A DNA stretch of 22,970 nucleotides, taken from NCBI GenBank assembly GCA_050740975.1, contig JBOIEE010000307.1, forward strand, positions 1-22,970, read 5' to 3'. The notes under the pieces were generated by a model that was given only the letters and a program-made list of their open reading frames with translations, had not been told where the DNA came from and searched no databases. Below, piece after piece: positions 7,701 to 15,509 of the stretch; the first letter of the stretch is position 1, and each line of letters opens with the position of its first letter. The position numbers were made by a program, and so were the translations under genes. Source of the DNA: JBOHHR01 sp050740975 (lineage in GTDB: Bacteria; Pseudomonadota; Gammaproteobacteria; JBOHHR01).

Positions 7701-8425
7701 TTAAAGCTCAGCCAGCCCTTGACCTGAGCTTGTACGCTCGCTACGTGCTTGGCTGCGTAACTCCATCGCCGAATGAGCTCCAGCAACTGCTGTACGAATT
7801 CCCGAGGATCCCCGCACGCCAAAGCATGCTCGAAGGCAACCCCGACGTTTTTGTGAGGAGCGAGGGCCTCGCGCAATCGCTCAATCTCTTCTTCTGCGCG
7901 ACCGTCGCTACCCTGCTCGACGGCCGCAGAGGGGGAAACCTGGTCTTTAAGCCGAAGCAGTGATACAGCGGCGGTCGCTACGGCTTTCTCCCTGTCCGCA
8001 TTCCACAGCGCTTCCGAGACCACGATCTTCACCACCGTCTCCAGCGAGAGGCTCATAGCTGGAATATCCCAGCTTGTGCTTTGTTCTGGCCTGAATGCAG
8101 AGTCCAGTTGGGCGACGATCTCCCGCCGATAGCGAAACACCGTCTCTACTTCCTGCCGAGTCGCGGCGATTTGCTGTGCCCGCACATCCTCGATGTTAAA
8201 CACGCAGGAGACAAAGGCTCCCACGAGGGGCGCGGTCCGTACTAACAGTTCGGATAGGGCCGGCGGCGACATCCCTTGTCCCTTGCTCTCGCGATAGTGG
8301 GCAAATTCGGAAAAAAGCTGGGGGTTTTGCGCCTGAAGTTGTCGATCGAATTCCCGAGTCAAGTCGGCCAAGCGACCGGAGTCGTGGAGATCGGCATAGC
8401 GAAATCCGGGTACGCCTAGTTTCAT
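4721..8425 (-). CDS. Large FAD/iron-sulfur NAD(P)H oxidoreductase: helical domain + GltD/NfnB-like + PyrK/NfnA-like fusion
   Basis: This 1234-residue protein looks like a single-chain version of NADH-dependent ferredoxin:NADP oxidoreductase (NfnAB/SudAB). Residues 1 to about 285 form a mainly helical region I do not recognise. A GltD-like iron-sulfur region follows: C298-x2-C301-x7-C309 and C333, then C365, C373, C376 and C380 (MCPGTGHRICNDCMKGC). An FAD dinucleotide fold (VLVVGLGPAG, 435-444) and a second nucleotide fold (GVIGGGLTAID, 610-620) come next. An insertion of about 120 residues follows, then a variant flavin motif, SFYGDNHPVYAG (842-853). From about 900 a ferredoxin-reductase module begins (KFSPGQFYRV, 930-939; LLAGGGLGNA, 1015-1024), ending in a PyrK-like [2Fe-2S] cysteine set C1157, C1163, C1166, C1168 and C1184. 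The large subunit comes first and the small one second. It would transfer electrons among NAD(P)H, flavins and ferredoxin. Bifurcation is possible but unproven. No electron-transfer genes flank it. Confidence 0.85.
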   Translation of the reverse strand: MKLGVPGFRYADLHDSGRLADLTREFDRQLQAQNPQLFSEFAHYRESKGQGMSPPALSELLVRTAPLVGAFVSCVFNIEDVRAQQIAATRQEVETVFRYRREIVAQLDSAFRPEQSTSWDIPAMSLSLETVVKIVVSEALWNADREKAVATAAVSLLRLKDQVSPSAAVEQGSDGRAEEEIERLREALAPHKNVGVAFEHALACGDPREFVQQLLELIRRWSYAAKHVASVQAQVKGWLSFKVPEKTDFEALVPHIRSSRARYHVWQGKKEHSRQRDGFSLTDQRFKQRQALYEVEHCIYCHERDTDSCAKGMRNKRTGDFKTNPLGVPITGCPLGEKISEMHLLKRQGDNIGALALVMIDNPMCPGTGHRICNDCMKGCIYQKTEPVNIPQIETHVLTEVLFMPYGFEIYSLLARWNPLNVLRPHALPYNGKNVLVVGLGPAGYTLAHYLLNEGFGVVGIDGLKIEPLPLGLTGSKDSPPQPIRDFSELYEDLDKRITVGFGGVAEYGITVRWDKNFLKVIYLTLARRSSFRAYGGVRFGGTLTVEEAWELGFHHIAIAAGAGKPTIIGLKNNLLRGIRKASDFLMALQLTGAAKESSLANLQVRLPAGVIGGGLTAIDTSTELMAYYPRQVEKILHRYQRLQEQIGEQAVWERFDEEERVILAEFLAHGRAIQAERARARVGEAPDFKPLLERWGGVTLFYRKEIKDAPAYRQNHEEIREAMAEGIALAEWMNPLEAIADDWGHLKEVVFEKRVHEGGKWVEAETLNVPLRSLFIAAGTSPNTIYQSEHPGTFEMDGAFYRRHEVSAGNDSLIPVQDTPWPKIGKPAPLTSYCRDGKYISFYGDNHPVYAGNVVKAMASAKDGFPYIVKLFEGELKALDPAAQAEREQALLDLQSRLDEELIARVVAVNRLTLTIIEVIVRAPMQARKFSPGQFYRVQNLETLAPRIEGTVLASEGLALTGAWVDRDKGLISLIALEMGSSSRLCAFWQPGDPVVVMGVTGTPTEIPHDKTALLAGGGLGNAVLFSIGKALRAAGNRVIYFAAYRNKADVFKVNDIEQASDVIVWAVDRAPGVQAIPTTRPQDKHYIGNIVEAMVAYAKGELGEVEMSLGEVDHIIAIGSDRMMRAVQQARLRELKPYLKPEHVAIGSINSPMQCMMKGVCAQCLCKHIDPETGKETFVYSCYNQDQHLDRVDFDNLHARLRQNSVQEKLSSLWLDYLLNKPEASKLSVAAG
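6379..6395. repeat. (CG)8 dinucleotide run inside the oxidoreductase gene
   Basis: Alternating CG repeats eight times within the coding sequence, encoding the RARAR part of ERARARVGEAP in the insertion of the NfnB-like half. Alternating CG of this length can adopt Z-form DNA and is prone to slippage. The reading frame is intact here. Confidence 0.7.
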
Positions 8426-8821
8426 GGGGCTGATTGGATCAGGAATACTTCGAAAATGAGCCTATTGCCTGCTTGCTTCGGAACATCGCTGTGGTTATGT
8501 CTTTTCGGCCCATAAATATCGCGTCCTAACCCTCTACTTTCGGGCGAGACGCATGTTTCCGAGGATTTGCGACCCAAATCACCGGAAGATTCGGTCGGGG
8601 CGCAAGCAGCGCTTCAGCAGCACCGTGACGGTGTATTAAACACGACGGAGCAATCTTAGCTGCAACGCACAAAACGTTCAACGGGAGGAGAAGACACGGC
8701 CCGGGCGCCTCAACGAGCCAGATCTCCCTGCGGCCGCCGCTGACCCGTTCTTCGGTCGAAGCGTACCAAGCAGGAACGAGATCTATTCTTTCGTAATGAT
8801 AGCTTCGATGACAGGATCCTA
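8426..8821. other. Gene-free spacer between the oxidoreductase and the DUF4389 gene
   Basis: I see no credible coding frame, tRNA or known RNA here. It must contain the promoter of the oxidoreductase gene on its left, but I could not pick a convincing -35/-10 pair. A small palindrome, ACCGT-G-ACGGT, occurs near 8621-8631, and the right end is AT-rich (CTATTATAAAAACGG), just beyond the DUF4389 stop. Confidence 0.4.
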
Positions 8822-9154
8822 TTATAAAAACGGATCAGCTACATCAGGTTCTCGGCGAGGTACCTTGTTGTCTTGCCCGCCGCCGGATTCACTAATCGGA
8901 TAAGGCAATTCACTGGAAGTCCACGTTATGAATAACAAGCATCGGTGCATGAACTTGCTAAGATCCGCGGACAGTTTAGAGAGCGTCTGTTGTGGCTGGC
9001 CGGCAAACAAAGCAAAGAGCAATTGGACGACGACCAGTACCCAGATCAGCCACCGGGCTAGGACAAAAAAGATCACGCTGAACAGCGCTACCAATCCGAT
9101 TCGTTTCCACGTTTCCGGATCCTCGAACTTTTGTTGTATCGTGCTTGTGCTCAT
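8822..9154 (-). CDS. DUF4389 domain membrane protein
   Basis: This 110-residue protein starts MSTSTIQQKFEDPETWKRIG. It has a hydrophobic stretch, about residues 20-51 (LVALFSVIFFVLARWLIWVL onward), that can form two helices. Then come LFALFAGQPQQTL and KFMHRCLLFITWTSSELPYP, the characteristic end of the DUF4389 family. The function of the family is unknown to me. Inner-membrane location is inferred. The tail after PISESGGGQDNK is hydrophilic. The frame is open to 9187, but I choose the ATG at 9154 because GGGGAGGG lies about five bases before it. A well-formed promoter lies about 110 bases upstream. It is transcribed away from the ybeD-lipB-lipA operon. Confidence 0.85.
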   Translation of the reverse strand: MSTSTIQQKFEDPETWKRIGLVALFSVIFFVLARWLIWVLVVVQLLFALFAGQPQQTLSKLSADLSKFMHRCLLFITWTSSELPYPISESGGGQDNKVPRREPDVADPFL

Positions 9155-9266
9155 AAGTACCCTCCCCTGCAACAAGACTAAAACCATGGGTGTGACAATG
9201 TCTAAGCTAAAAAAAACCGCCTTGTTCCTGGCCAGCGGCGAAGCTCCTGCTTAGCTTTTGGCTTTT

Positions 9267-9296
9267 ATAATCACCTTATTACGTCCGTTTTGTCAA
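9267..9296 (-). promoter_or_regulatory. Sigma-70-type promoter for the DUF4389 gene
   Basis: On the minus strand a perfect TTGACA (-35, 9291-9296) is followed after 18 bases by GATTAT (-10, 9267-9272, four of six consensus bases). Transcription would start near 9260, leaving a leader of about 105 bases before the ATG at 9154. Confidence 0.5.
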
Positions 9297-9321
9297 GAGT
9301 TACATTAAATTTAGCCGAAAA

Positions 9322-9603
9322 ATGGAATTGTTCCATGTATACACCGACGCCATGCTAGTGAAATTCCCGTGCAGGTTTCCCATCAAGGTGCTCGGGCGGT
9401 GTAGTTCGGACTTCGATTCACTGGTTTTCAAGCTCGTCCGCCCGCATGTACCCGATCTCAGCGAAGGGGCCCTAAGGTGCCGCCTTAGCCGCCAGGGAAA
9501 ATATATTGCGGTAACGGTAACCATCACGGCAGTCAGCCGCTCCCAATTGGATGCTATTTACCACGATTTATGTGCTCATGAGCGCATTTTGATGGCCTTG
9601 TAA
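9322..9603 (+). CDS. ybeD: DUF493 family protein YbeD
   Basis: This 93-residue protein matches the small DUF493/YbeD family found just upstream of lipB in many gammaproteobacteria. It shares the pattern FPCRFPIKVLG near the N-terminus and RQGKYIAVTVTITAVSRSQL with an ILMAL end, as in E. coli YbeD, which has an ACT-like ferredoxin fold. Its precise role is not established, and a regulatory link to lipoate metabolism is suggested only by gene order. The stop codon TAA overlaps the lipB ATG (TAATG), indicating translational coupling. Two starts are possible, ATG 9322 and ATG 9352 (MLVKFPCRF). Neither has a clear ribosome binding site, and the family length allows either. Confidence 0.85.
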   Translation: MELFHVYTDAMLVKFPCRFPIKVLGRCSSDFDSLVFKLVRPHVPDLSEGALRCRLSRQGKYIAVTVTITAVSRSQLDAIYHDLCAHERILMAL

Positions 9604-10289
9604 TGCAACTGACCGCTCGCCAGCTCGGCCTATGCGACTACCTATCCACCTGGGAAGCGATGCGCCGCTTCACCACCGATCGCGGCCGAAGCACGGTAGA
9701 CGAAATCTGGCTGCTTCAGCACCCCCCCGTATATACTTTAGGTCTTTCCGGGCGAACAGAACATCTCCTGCGCGCAACCAATATCCCGATCGTGCACTGC
9801 GACCGCGGTGGCCAGGTTACTTTTCACGCCCCCGGGCAGCTTATCGCTTACGCTTTACTCGATTTGCACCGACTTGGGCTAGGCATCAGTGCAATCGTCA
9901 ACAAACTCGAGCAGACGATCATCGACTTGTTGGGCGAATACTCCATAGCCGCTACCCGAACGCCACACGCCCCCGGAGTGTACATTGAAGAAATGAAAAT
10001 AGCATCCATTGGATTGCGCGTGCGGCGTGGCTGTACGTACCACGGCATGGCCTTAAACGTGGACATGGATCTGAAACCGTTCGCGGACATCAACCCTTGC
10101 GGCTATCCTGATCTGAAAATCACCCAGCTTTCCGACCTGGGGGTGCACGAGGACCTAAGCCATATTAGCCAGGCGCTGATACGGCAACTGCAGCGGCAGC
10201 TTGGGTATAATTCTGTAAACCGTGCGCCACCTGTTAATGAGGTAGCCGAACATGTCAACGTCTATCAGCGGTTCCAAACCAGCGCCTGA
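9603..10289 (+). CDS. lipB: Octanoyltransferase (lipoyl synthesis)
   Basis: LipB moves the octanoyl group from acyl carrier protein to lipoyl domains of enzymes such as pyruvate and 2-oxoglutarate dehydrogenases and the glycine cleavage H protein. The 228-residue protein shows DRGGQVTFHAPGQLIAY (67-83), then APGVYIEEMKIASIGLRVRR (123-142) with catalytic K132, YHGMALNVDMDL (146-157), and PCGYPDLKITQL (165-176) with catalytic C166. Both residues of the Cys-Lys dyad are therefore present. The start overlaps the ybeD stop by one base, and its 3' end overlaps lipA by 38 bases. This tight packing indicates one operon in which the octanoylated product passes to LipA. Confidence 0.96.
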   Translation: MQLTARQLGLCDYLSTWEAMRRFTTDRGRSTVDEIWLLQHPPVYTLGLSGRTEHLLRATNIPIVHCDRGGQVTFHAPGQLIAYALLDLHRLGLGISAIVNKLEQTIIDLLGEYSIAATRTPHAPGVYIEEMKIASIGLRVRRGCTYHGMALNVDMDLKPFADINPCGYPDLKITQLSDLGVHEDLSHISQALIRQLQRQLGYNSVNRAPPVNEVAEHVNVYQRFQTSA

Positions 10290-11214
10290 ACAGCGCGGGC
10301 CGACGAAAGTCGCCCCACTGCGCTTCAAGCCGGCGCCTAGCGCCGGTCCACTGCTAAAAAAGCCGTCCTGGATCCGGGCCACCGCACCCACGCAACCCAA
10401 GGTGAAGCAGCTCAAAAGCCTGTTGAGAGAATATGGGCTGCACACCGTTTGCGAGGAGGCCGCTTGTCCCAACCTTGGCGAGTGCTTTGGGAAGCGCACA
10501 GCGACTTTTATGATCATGGGTGATCTGTGCACCCGCCGCTGCCCGTTTTGTGATGTCGCCCACGGACGCCCTCGCCCCTTAGATCCTGAAGAGCCCTTAC
10601 GGCTCGCGAACGCCATCGCTGCCTTGAACCTCTCCTATGTCGTCATCACCTCGGTGGATCGCGATGACCTAAAGGACGGTGGGGCCGCCCATTTTGCGGC
10701 GTGCATTGGTGCTATACGCAGCCTCATGCCGAGCACAAAGATCGAGATCTTGGTGCCGGATTTTCGCGGTCGCATGGACGCCGCCCTAGAACAACTGGTG
10801 AGCGATCCACCGGATGTCTTTAATCACAACCTCGAAACAGCGCCCCGCTTGTATCCGCAGGTTCGCCCCGGGGCGGATTACCGTTGGTCGCTTGAATTGC
10901 TAAAGCGCTTTAAACACGCACATCCACAGATCCCGACGAAATCGGGTCTGATGCTTGGGCTGGGCGAAACGCTCGAGGAAATACGAGCGGTATTAGCAGA
11001 TCTGCGGGACAATCTGTGCGACATGGCAACCTTGGGGCAATACCTGCAGCCAAGCCGGTATCATTTGCCGGTGACGCGCTTCGTCCCTCCTCAGGAGTTT
11101 GCCGCTCTTGCGGAGTTTGGACAGGGCCTTGGATTCACCCATGTTGCCAGCGGTCCCATGGTGCGCTCGTCCTACCATGCCGACCTGCAAGCCCACAACG
11201 CGGGGATCGGCTAA
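10252..11214 (+). CDS. lipA: Lipoyl synthase (radical SAM)
   Basis: LipA inserts two sulfur atoms into protein-bound octanoyl chains. The 320-residue protein has both [4Fe-4S] sets. The auxiliary cluster uses C67, C72 and C78 (VCEEAACPNLGEC). The radical SAM cluster uses C93-x3-C97-x2-C100 (LCTRRCPFC). Further family blocks are TSVDRDDLKDGGAAHF, EILVPDFRG, NHNLETAPRLYPQVRPGADY, KSGLMLGLGE and the C-terminal SGPMVRSSYHAD with the conserved serine ligand region. The N-terminal 35 residues are proline-rich and variable, as usual. GAGG lies nine bases before the ATG, within the end of lipB, which supports this start despite the overlap. Its 3' end faces opgH. Confidence 0.97.
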   Translation: MSTSISGSKPAPEQRGPTKVAPLRFKPAPSAGPLLKKPSWIRATAPTQPKVKQLKSLLREYGLHTVCEEAACPNLGECFGKRTATFMIMGDLCTRRCPFCDVAHGRPRPLDPEEPLRLANAIAALNLSYVVITSVDRDDLKDGGAAHFAACIGAIRSLMPSTKIEILVPDFRGRMDAALEQLVSDPPDVFNHNLETAPRLYPQVRPGADYRWSLELLKRFKHAHPQIPTKSGLMLGLGETLEEIRAVLADLRDNLCDMATLGQYLQPSRYHLPVTRFVPPQEFAALAEFGQGLGFTHVASGPMVRSSYHADLQAHNAGIG

Positions 11215-11229
11215 TTTCGGCGACTCTCT

Positions 11230-11247
11230 GGGAAGTTTATTCTTCCC
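11230..11247. terminator. Possible weak terminator between convergent lipA and opgH
   Basis: GGGAAG-TTTATT-CTTCCC forms a 6-base stem with a 6-base loop in the 39-base gap between the two convergent stop codons. On the plus strand it is followed by CCCCC and TTTAT, not a clean T run. Position favours a shared terminator, but the structure is weak. Confidence 0.3.
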
Positions 11248-11253
11248 CCCCCT

Positions 11254-13770
11254 TTATATCTCAGGTCCTGGCGCCACCCTCGGTCTAAACAACCGCCGCA
11301 GACGCAACAGGGTCGGCGGATCGCACAACAGGGCCAGCTGTTGTCGTGAATTGAGCACGCAAAGATCATCACTGGTTTTGATTTCCGCTGCGAGATGGCG
11401 TGCGATGAAACTATCGATATTCCTTTCCCGCAGAGGGTTTTGAGAGAGTAACGCCAAATGCAGAGCCCCGGCTCGCTGATCCAAGACCGCAGAGCGCACG
11501 CCTGTCCCCGGAGATGGCGAAGTACGTTCAATGGCTGCCGCGCGCTTTGTGGCCTCCATAAGGATCGGTGGAGGGGCTGATTCCTCGGGGATAAGAAACA
11601 CGCCGGCGCGACGCGCCATTAAGCCTACGTCCAAGCGCGATCCCAAATACGATACCGGTATCGATAAAATCATCCCGGCGATGGCCGGGGACATCCAAGC
11701 AAGCAAGACCGGGGACACCGAGTATACCGCGATGGCCAATAAGACGCCGATCGCAGTATGCCAGCGGTGGCGGTGATAGGCCTCGGACCACGCGATCCCT
11801 CGATCGTCACGTGTTTGCGCCTGCCAGCCGCTGTCTCGGCCAAGCAATACGTTGACCACAAAGCGGCTCTGCAAGAGCATCAGCACCGGGGCAATCAGCG
11901 CTGAGTGCACCGTCTCAGCCAGCACACTCAGACTTGCCCGGATCATGCCTCCGAATTCTCGTGCCCTCTTTGGCTGCCCTAAAAGCGACAGCAGTCCGAA
12001 CAGCTTGGGCGCCAGCAAAACCCCCATGGTTAGCACAAACAGTCGTGCTGCAAGCACCGGATCGATCACATGCCACACGGGATACGGAGTTTCCTCTGGA
12101 AAGAAATACACCGGCAACTCAAACTTTGACTGTAGCGTCGCTATAATGCCGGTGATAAGAAAAGCCAGCCACAGGGGCGAGGCTAAATACGCCATGATGC
12201 CGGTGAACAGGTGCACCCGGCTCAGCGGATGCAGTCCTTTGGCGCCGAGCACAGCCATGTGCTGGAGGTTGCCCTGACACCAGCGGCGGTCACGCTGGGC
12301 ATGGGCGATCAGCGAGGGGGGAGGCTCTTCGTAACTACCCTCGATAACCGGCACCAAAAACACCCTCCAACCGCCCCGCCGCAACAAAGCTGCTTCTACA
12401 AAATCATGGCTTAGAATATGTCCCCCGAAAGGAGACCGTCCCTTCAGTTGGGGTAGCCCCGCGTGTGCGGCGAACGCCTGCACACGGATGATCGCATTAT
12501 GCCCCCAGTAATTGCTGTCTCCAAGGTGCCAGAATGCAAGCCCTGCCCCCAATACGGGGCCGTAGAGCCTGCCTGCGAACTGCTGCGCCCGGGCAAACAA
12601 GGTATTGCGGTTCACCAGGTACGGTACCGTCTGCAGGATCCCTGCCCCGGGATTCGCTTCCATTAACCGCACCAAGCGTACCATGGTCTCCCCGTCCATC
12701 AAGCTGTCTGCATCGAGCACGATCATATGCTGGTAACGACCTCCCCAACGCCTGCAAAAATCCGCGATATTGCCCGCCTTGCGCCCTACATTGTCGTTAC
12801 GCCGCCGATAGAACAAGCGGCCCGTGGCACCCAAGCGCTGCCGCGTGTCGTCCCACGCGAGCTCTTCGGCAAGCCACAGATCCGGATCCGTGGTGTCGCT
12901 GAGCACGAAGAACTCAAAGGCGTGCATCTGGCCGGTGGCCTGAAGGGAGGCATACATCGCTTCCAATGCGGCGAACACGCGTCGCGGCGGCTCATTGTGG
13001 ATGGGCAGAAGCACGGCGGTTTTCTCGCGCAACTGGCTTTTTTTTTCTTCAACGTAAACCAGGCCGGTGGTCTGTTCGCGATTCCAAAGCACCATGAATC
13101 CAGCAAGTGCACTCCAAAAGGTGATCCCTATCCATAGTAAGTTGAGGGCGAACAAAACCAGCAGCACGATTTCAATCGTCGTAATTCCAGCGGGTTCAAA
13201 CACTCGATAGAGCTCGAAGGTCGCAGCCACCGTGGTGCCGAATCCTAGGCCAAATACTACGCTCCTACGGGACCAGGCGCGCGGCCCCACGGCCGTTTTA
13301 TCCTCCTCTTTTTTTGACCCCTGCCATTCGGCCAGGGACTGCTCGGGCATGGATAGCGGCTGCTCCGGTGGGTAGGCGATAGGCAATGCCTGCCGCAGGG
13401 CGGCTAGAAATTCTGCTGGCAGCTGCTCAGCAAGGAAAGCCTGTGGCCATCTCCGCCCTATCTCCGCTGTCACCAGGGCAGCCCGAAGGACTTCGATACC
13501 GACATCGAACGGAAGTCCAAGAGATCGAGCAAGCCCCCGCAGCCAAGCGTCCAGGCGCCGCGTAGCGCGTACTACTGCTTCGGATGGCCTGGATTGTTCG
13601 GGCAGGACGGCTCTAATCTGAGCGATGAGGGGTATGCGATGAGCGGGTTCTTGGATCCCGAACTTGGCGAAAAAATCGCTTAGCGCCTTGTCAACTCGGC
13701 GTTCCTGACGGGAGCCCTGAGCCGAGCTCAAGCCGTGCCACCGCTCTCTTTGCTCCATTAGGTCTGACAT
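11254..13770 (-). CDS. opgH: Glucans biosynthesis glucosyltransferase H
   Basis: OpgH (MdoH) is the inner-membrane glucosyltransferase that builds the beta-1,2-glucan backbone of osmoregulated periplasmic glucans from UDP-glucose. The length, 838 residues, is close to E. coli OpgH (847). Hydrophobic helices lie near 170-190 and 198-230. The cytoplasmic family 2 domain follows: LLPIHNEPPRRVFAALE (254-270), FVLSDTTDPDLW (288-299), DNVGRKAGNIADF (326-338), the DAD metal site at 353-355, SHDFVEA with D456, and AQRDRRWCQGNLQHM (491-505). More membrane helices fill the C-terminal third. It starts eight bases after opgG stops, with no clear ribosome binding site, so translation is probably coupled to opgG. 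Confidence 0.97.
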   Translation of the reverse strand: MSDLMEQRERWHGLSSAQGSRQERRVDKALSDFFAKFGIQEPAHRIPLIAQIRAVLPEQSRPSEAVVRATRRLDAWLRGLARSLGLPFDVGIEVLRAALVTAEIGRRWPQAFLAEQLPAEFLAALRQALPIAYPPEQPLSMPEQSLAEWQGSKKEEDKTAVGPRAWSRRSVVFGLGFGTTVAATFELYRVFEPAGITTIEIVLLVLFALNLLWIGITFWSALAGFMVLWNREQTTGLVYVEEKKSQLREKTAVLLPIHNEPPRRVFAALEAMYASLQATGQMHAFEFFVLSDTTDPDLWLAEELAWDDTRQRLGATGRLFYRRRNDNVGRKAGNIADFCRRWGGRYQHMIVLDADSLMDGETMVRLVRLMEANPGAGILQTVPYLVNRNTLFARAQQFAGRLYGPVLGAGLAFWHLGDSNYWGHNAIIRVQAFAAHAGLPQLKGRSPFGGHILSHDFVEAALLRRGGWRVFLVPVIEGSYEEPPPSLIAHAQRDRRWCQGNLQHMAVLGAKGLHPLSRVHLFTGIMAYLASPLWLAFLITGIIATLQSKFELPVYFFPEETPYPVWHVIDPVLAARLFVLTMGVLLAPKLFGLLSLLGQPKRAREFGGMIRASLSVLAETVHSALIAPVLMLLQSRFVVNVLLGRDSGWQAQTRDDRGIAWSEAYHRHRWHTAIGVLLAIAVYSVSPVLLAWMSPAIAGMILSIPVSYLGSRLDVGLMARRAGVFLIPEESAPPPILMEATKRAAAIERTSPSPGTGVRSAVLDQRAGALHLALLSQNPLRERNIDSFIARHLAAEIKTSDDLCVLNSRQQLALLCDPPTLLRLRRLFRPRVAPGPEI

Positions 13771-13778
13771 ATAGAGGC

Positions 13779-15299
13779 TTATTCAGACCACTGGTAAGTC
13801 CAGGTCTCGCTCAAGGCTGCTTCCGCGAGTTGCAGAAAACAGCGCAACTCGATGGGATCGCGCCCCTCCGGGATGAGCTCAAAAAAAGCCCGCCAGTTGC
13901 CCGTTACTTCATTGAATTGCGAGACTATATTCTTGACTGTCCCGCGCGAGGCCCAAACCTCCGCCGTTAGGGGAGCATCCGCGACTTTCGGCAGCTTCTC
14001 GCCGGCGAAATCGATGACGAATTTCCGTGCCCTCTCAGATTCGCCATGGCCCACCCGTGTCGCCACCACGAGCGCCGTGTTGAAGTTCACGGGTGTTTGC
14101 CTGCACCAGTGCAAACGGTAGGTTAGAGGCCATTCGGAGCCGGCGTTGGGCGGGTCCTTGGGTTCCCAAAATACCACAATATTGTCGTTTATTTCATTAG
14201 CTGTTGGGATTTCGACCAGCTTTACCACGCCCTCTCCCCAACTTCCAACCGGCTCTACCCAGAGACAGGGGCGCATTTCATAACGTGACTCCAAATCCTG
14301 GTAGCTGGCAAAATCACGGTTGCGCTGCATAAGCCCGAAGCCCTGCGGGTTGTGGTCGAGAAAAGAGCTTATCCGCAAGCGAACGGGGTTGTCTAGCGGC
14401 CTCCAAAGCCACTCCCCGCGGCCGTTCGAGATCATGAGTCCGTCGGAATCGTGGACTTCCGGTCTGAAATCGTCCACGCCGATCCGGTCGTTGGCTCCAA
14501 AGAAGTACATGCTGGTCAGCGGCGCGAGTCCTACACGCCCAAGCCGCTTGCGAGGATAAAGCATTAGAGAGACGTCGGTGACCGTGATCTCGCCCGGGCG
14601 CACGGTGAATGTATAAACACCCGTGGTGCTCACGCTGTTAAGTAAGGCGTGGATGACCAGGCTGTTGTCAGTGACCGGACGTTCCAGATAAAACTCCGTG
14701 AACGACGGAAATTCCTCGCCCTCCTCAGAGGCCGTGGCAATGGCCAAACCGCGGGCCGAAACCCCGTAACGCATGCCATGGCCCACGGCGCGAAAATACG
14801 TCCCTCCCTGAAAAGCGATCAACTCATCGCGGCGGTCCGCGGCGTTGAGCGGATAATGAACTCTAAAACCCGCAAACCCCAGCCCCTTTAGCAGGGATCG
14901 ATCAGGTTTATTTCTTCCAAAATCGAATAGCGTTGGACTGTAACGGATCTCCTTTGCCCTTTCTTCCACCACCTCAAAGACCCTGGCGGGGGTTTTATAG
15001 TAGAAGCCGGGGTGGAAGAACTGGGCGGTAAAAGGTAGATTTTTCTCCAGCCATAAGGATTCGTTAGCCAGAAAGCGGATGTCGCGATATTGGTCATAGG
15101 TCAACTCGATCAGAGGCTCCGGCAGTTGTACTTTGGAAGGCTGATAAGGCTTGCTTGCCAGTTCCCGTGCGCGTTGACGCAGTAAATCCAACGAGAAAGG
15201 CCAAGCCTTACCCAACTTCGGTGCGGCCTGGAGGCGCGCGGAAGAAGCTAAGAAAGATAACAAGCAACTTAAACCTAGAACAAACGTGCGCCGGTTCAT
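13779..15299 (-). CDS. opgG: Periplasmic glucans biosynthesis protein OpgG
   Basis: OpgG (MdoG) acts in the periplasm and is needed, with OpgH, for making and branching osmoregulated periplasmic glucans. With the ATG at 15299 it has 506 residues, the expected size. The N-terminus reads MNRRTFVLGLSCLLSFLASS, with twin arginines followed by TFVLG, so export through the Tat route, as for the paralogue OpgD, is plausible. Cleavage probably lies around LQAAPK. Family blocks include YDQYRDIRF, FFHPGFYYKTP, FAGFRVHYPLN, SSFLDHNPQGFGLMQRNRDF and PVGSWGEGVVKLVEIPT. A TTG at 15314 is an alternative start. It is the first gene of the opgG-opgH pair and is divergent from gltA. OpgD is the alternative name if the Tat signal is decisive, but the neighbouring opgH favours OpgG. 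Confidence 0.95.
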   Translation of the reverse strand: MNRRTFVLGLSCLLSFLASSARLQAAPKLGKAWPFSLDLLRQRARELASKPYQPSKVQLPEPLIELTYDQYRDIRFLANESLWLEKNLPFTAQFFHPGFYYKTPARVFEVVEERAKEIRYSPTLFDFGRNKPDRSLLKGLGFAGFRVHYPLNAADRRDELIAFQGGTYFRAVGHGMRYGVSARGLAIATASEEGEEFPSFTEFYLERPVTDNSLVIHALLNSVSTTGVYTFTVRPGEITVTDVSLMLYPRKRLGRVGLAPLTSMYFFGANDRIGVDDFRPEVHDSDGLMISNGRGEWLWRPLDNPVRLRISSFLDHNPQGFGLMQRNRDFASYQDLESRYEMRPCLWVEPVGSWGEGVVKLVEIPTANEINDNIVVFWEPKDPPNAGSEWPLTYRLHWCRQTPVNFNTALVVATRVGHGESERARKFVIDFAGEKLPKVADAPLTAEVWASRGTVKNIVSQFNEVTGNWRAFFELIPEGRDPIELRCFLQLAEAALSETWTYQWSE

Positions 15300-15509
15300 G
15301 CCAACATTGTACAAAGAGTAGGAGTATTAGGCTCCATGGTCCTGTTCGGAGCCATGGCGGTCGAACAAGTCTCCAGAGCACATCTGCTCTATGAAGCACG
15401 GATTCTTTCTTTATTGTCTGTCGGAAGTCCCTTGCAAATCGAACCTAAAAGAGGCAAGCTGCAACGCAACAAAAACGCTGGAGCCTCAGCACTATAGCGG
15501 AGAGCGTCT
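15300..15509. promoter_or_regulatory. Divergent opgG / gltA intergenic region
   Basis: This 210-base spacer must hold the promoters for opgG to the left and gltA to the right. It contains two short hairpins, GGCTCC...GGAGCC (15330-15353, with CCATGG repeated at 15334 and 15352) and AGAGCA-CATC-TGCTCT (15375-15390). I could not identify a convincing -35/-10 pair for either gene. Confidence 0.4.

Noticed and set aside
9266..9271. TATAAT on the plus strand as a promoter for ybeD-lipB-lipA
   Set aside because: No acceptable -35 hexamer at 16-18 bases upstream. The same bases serve better as part of the minus-strand promoter.
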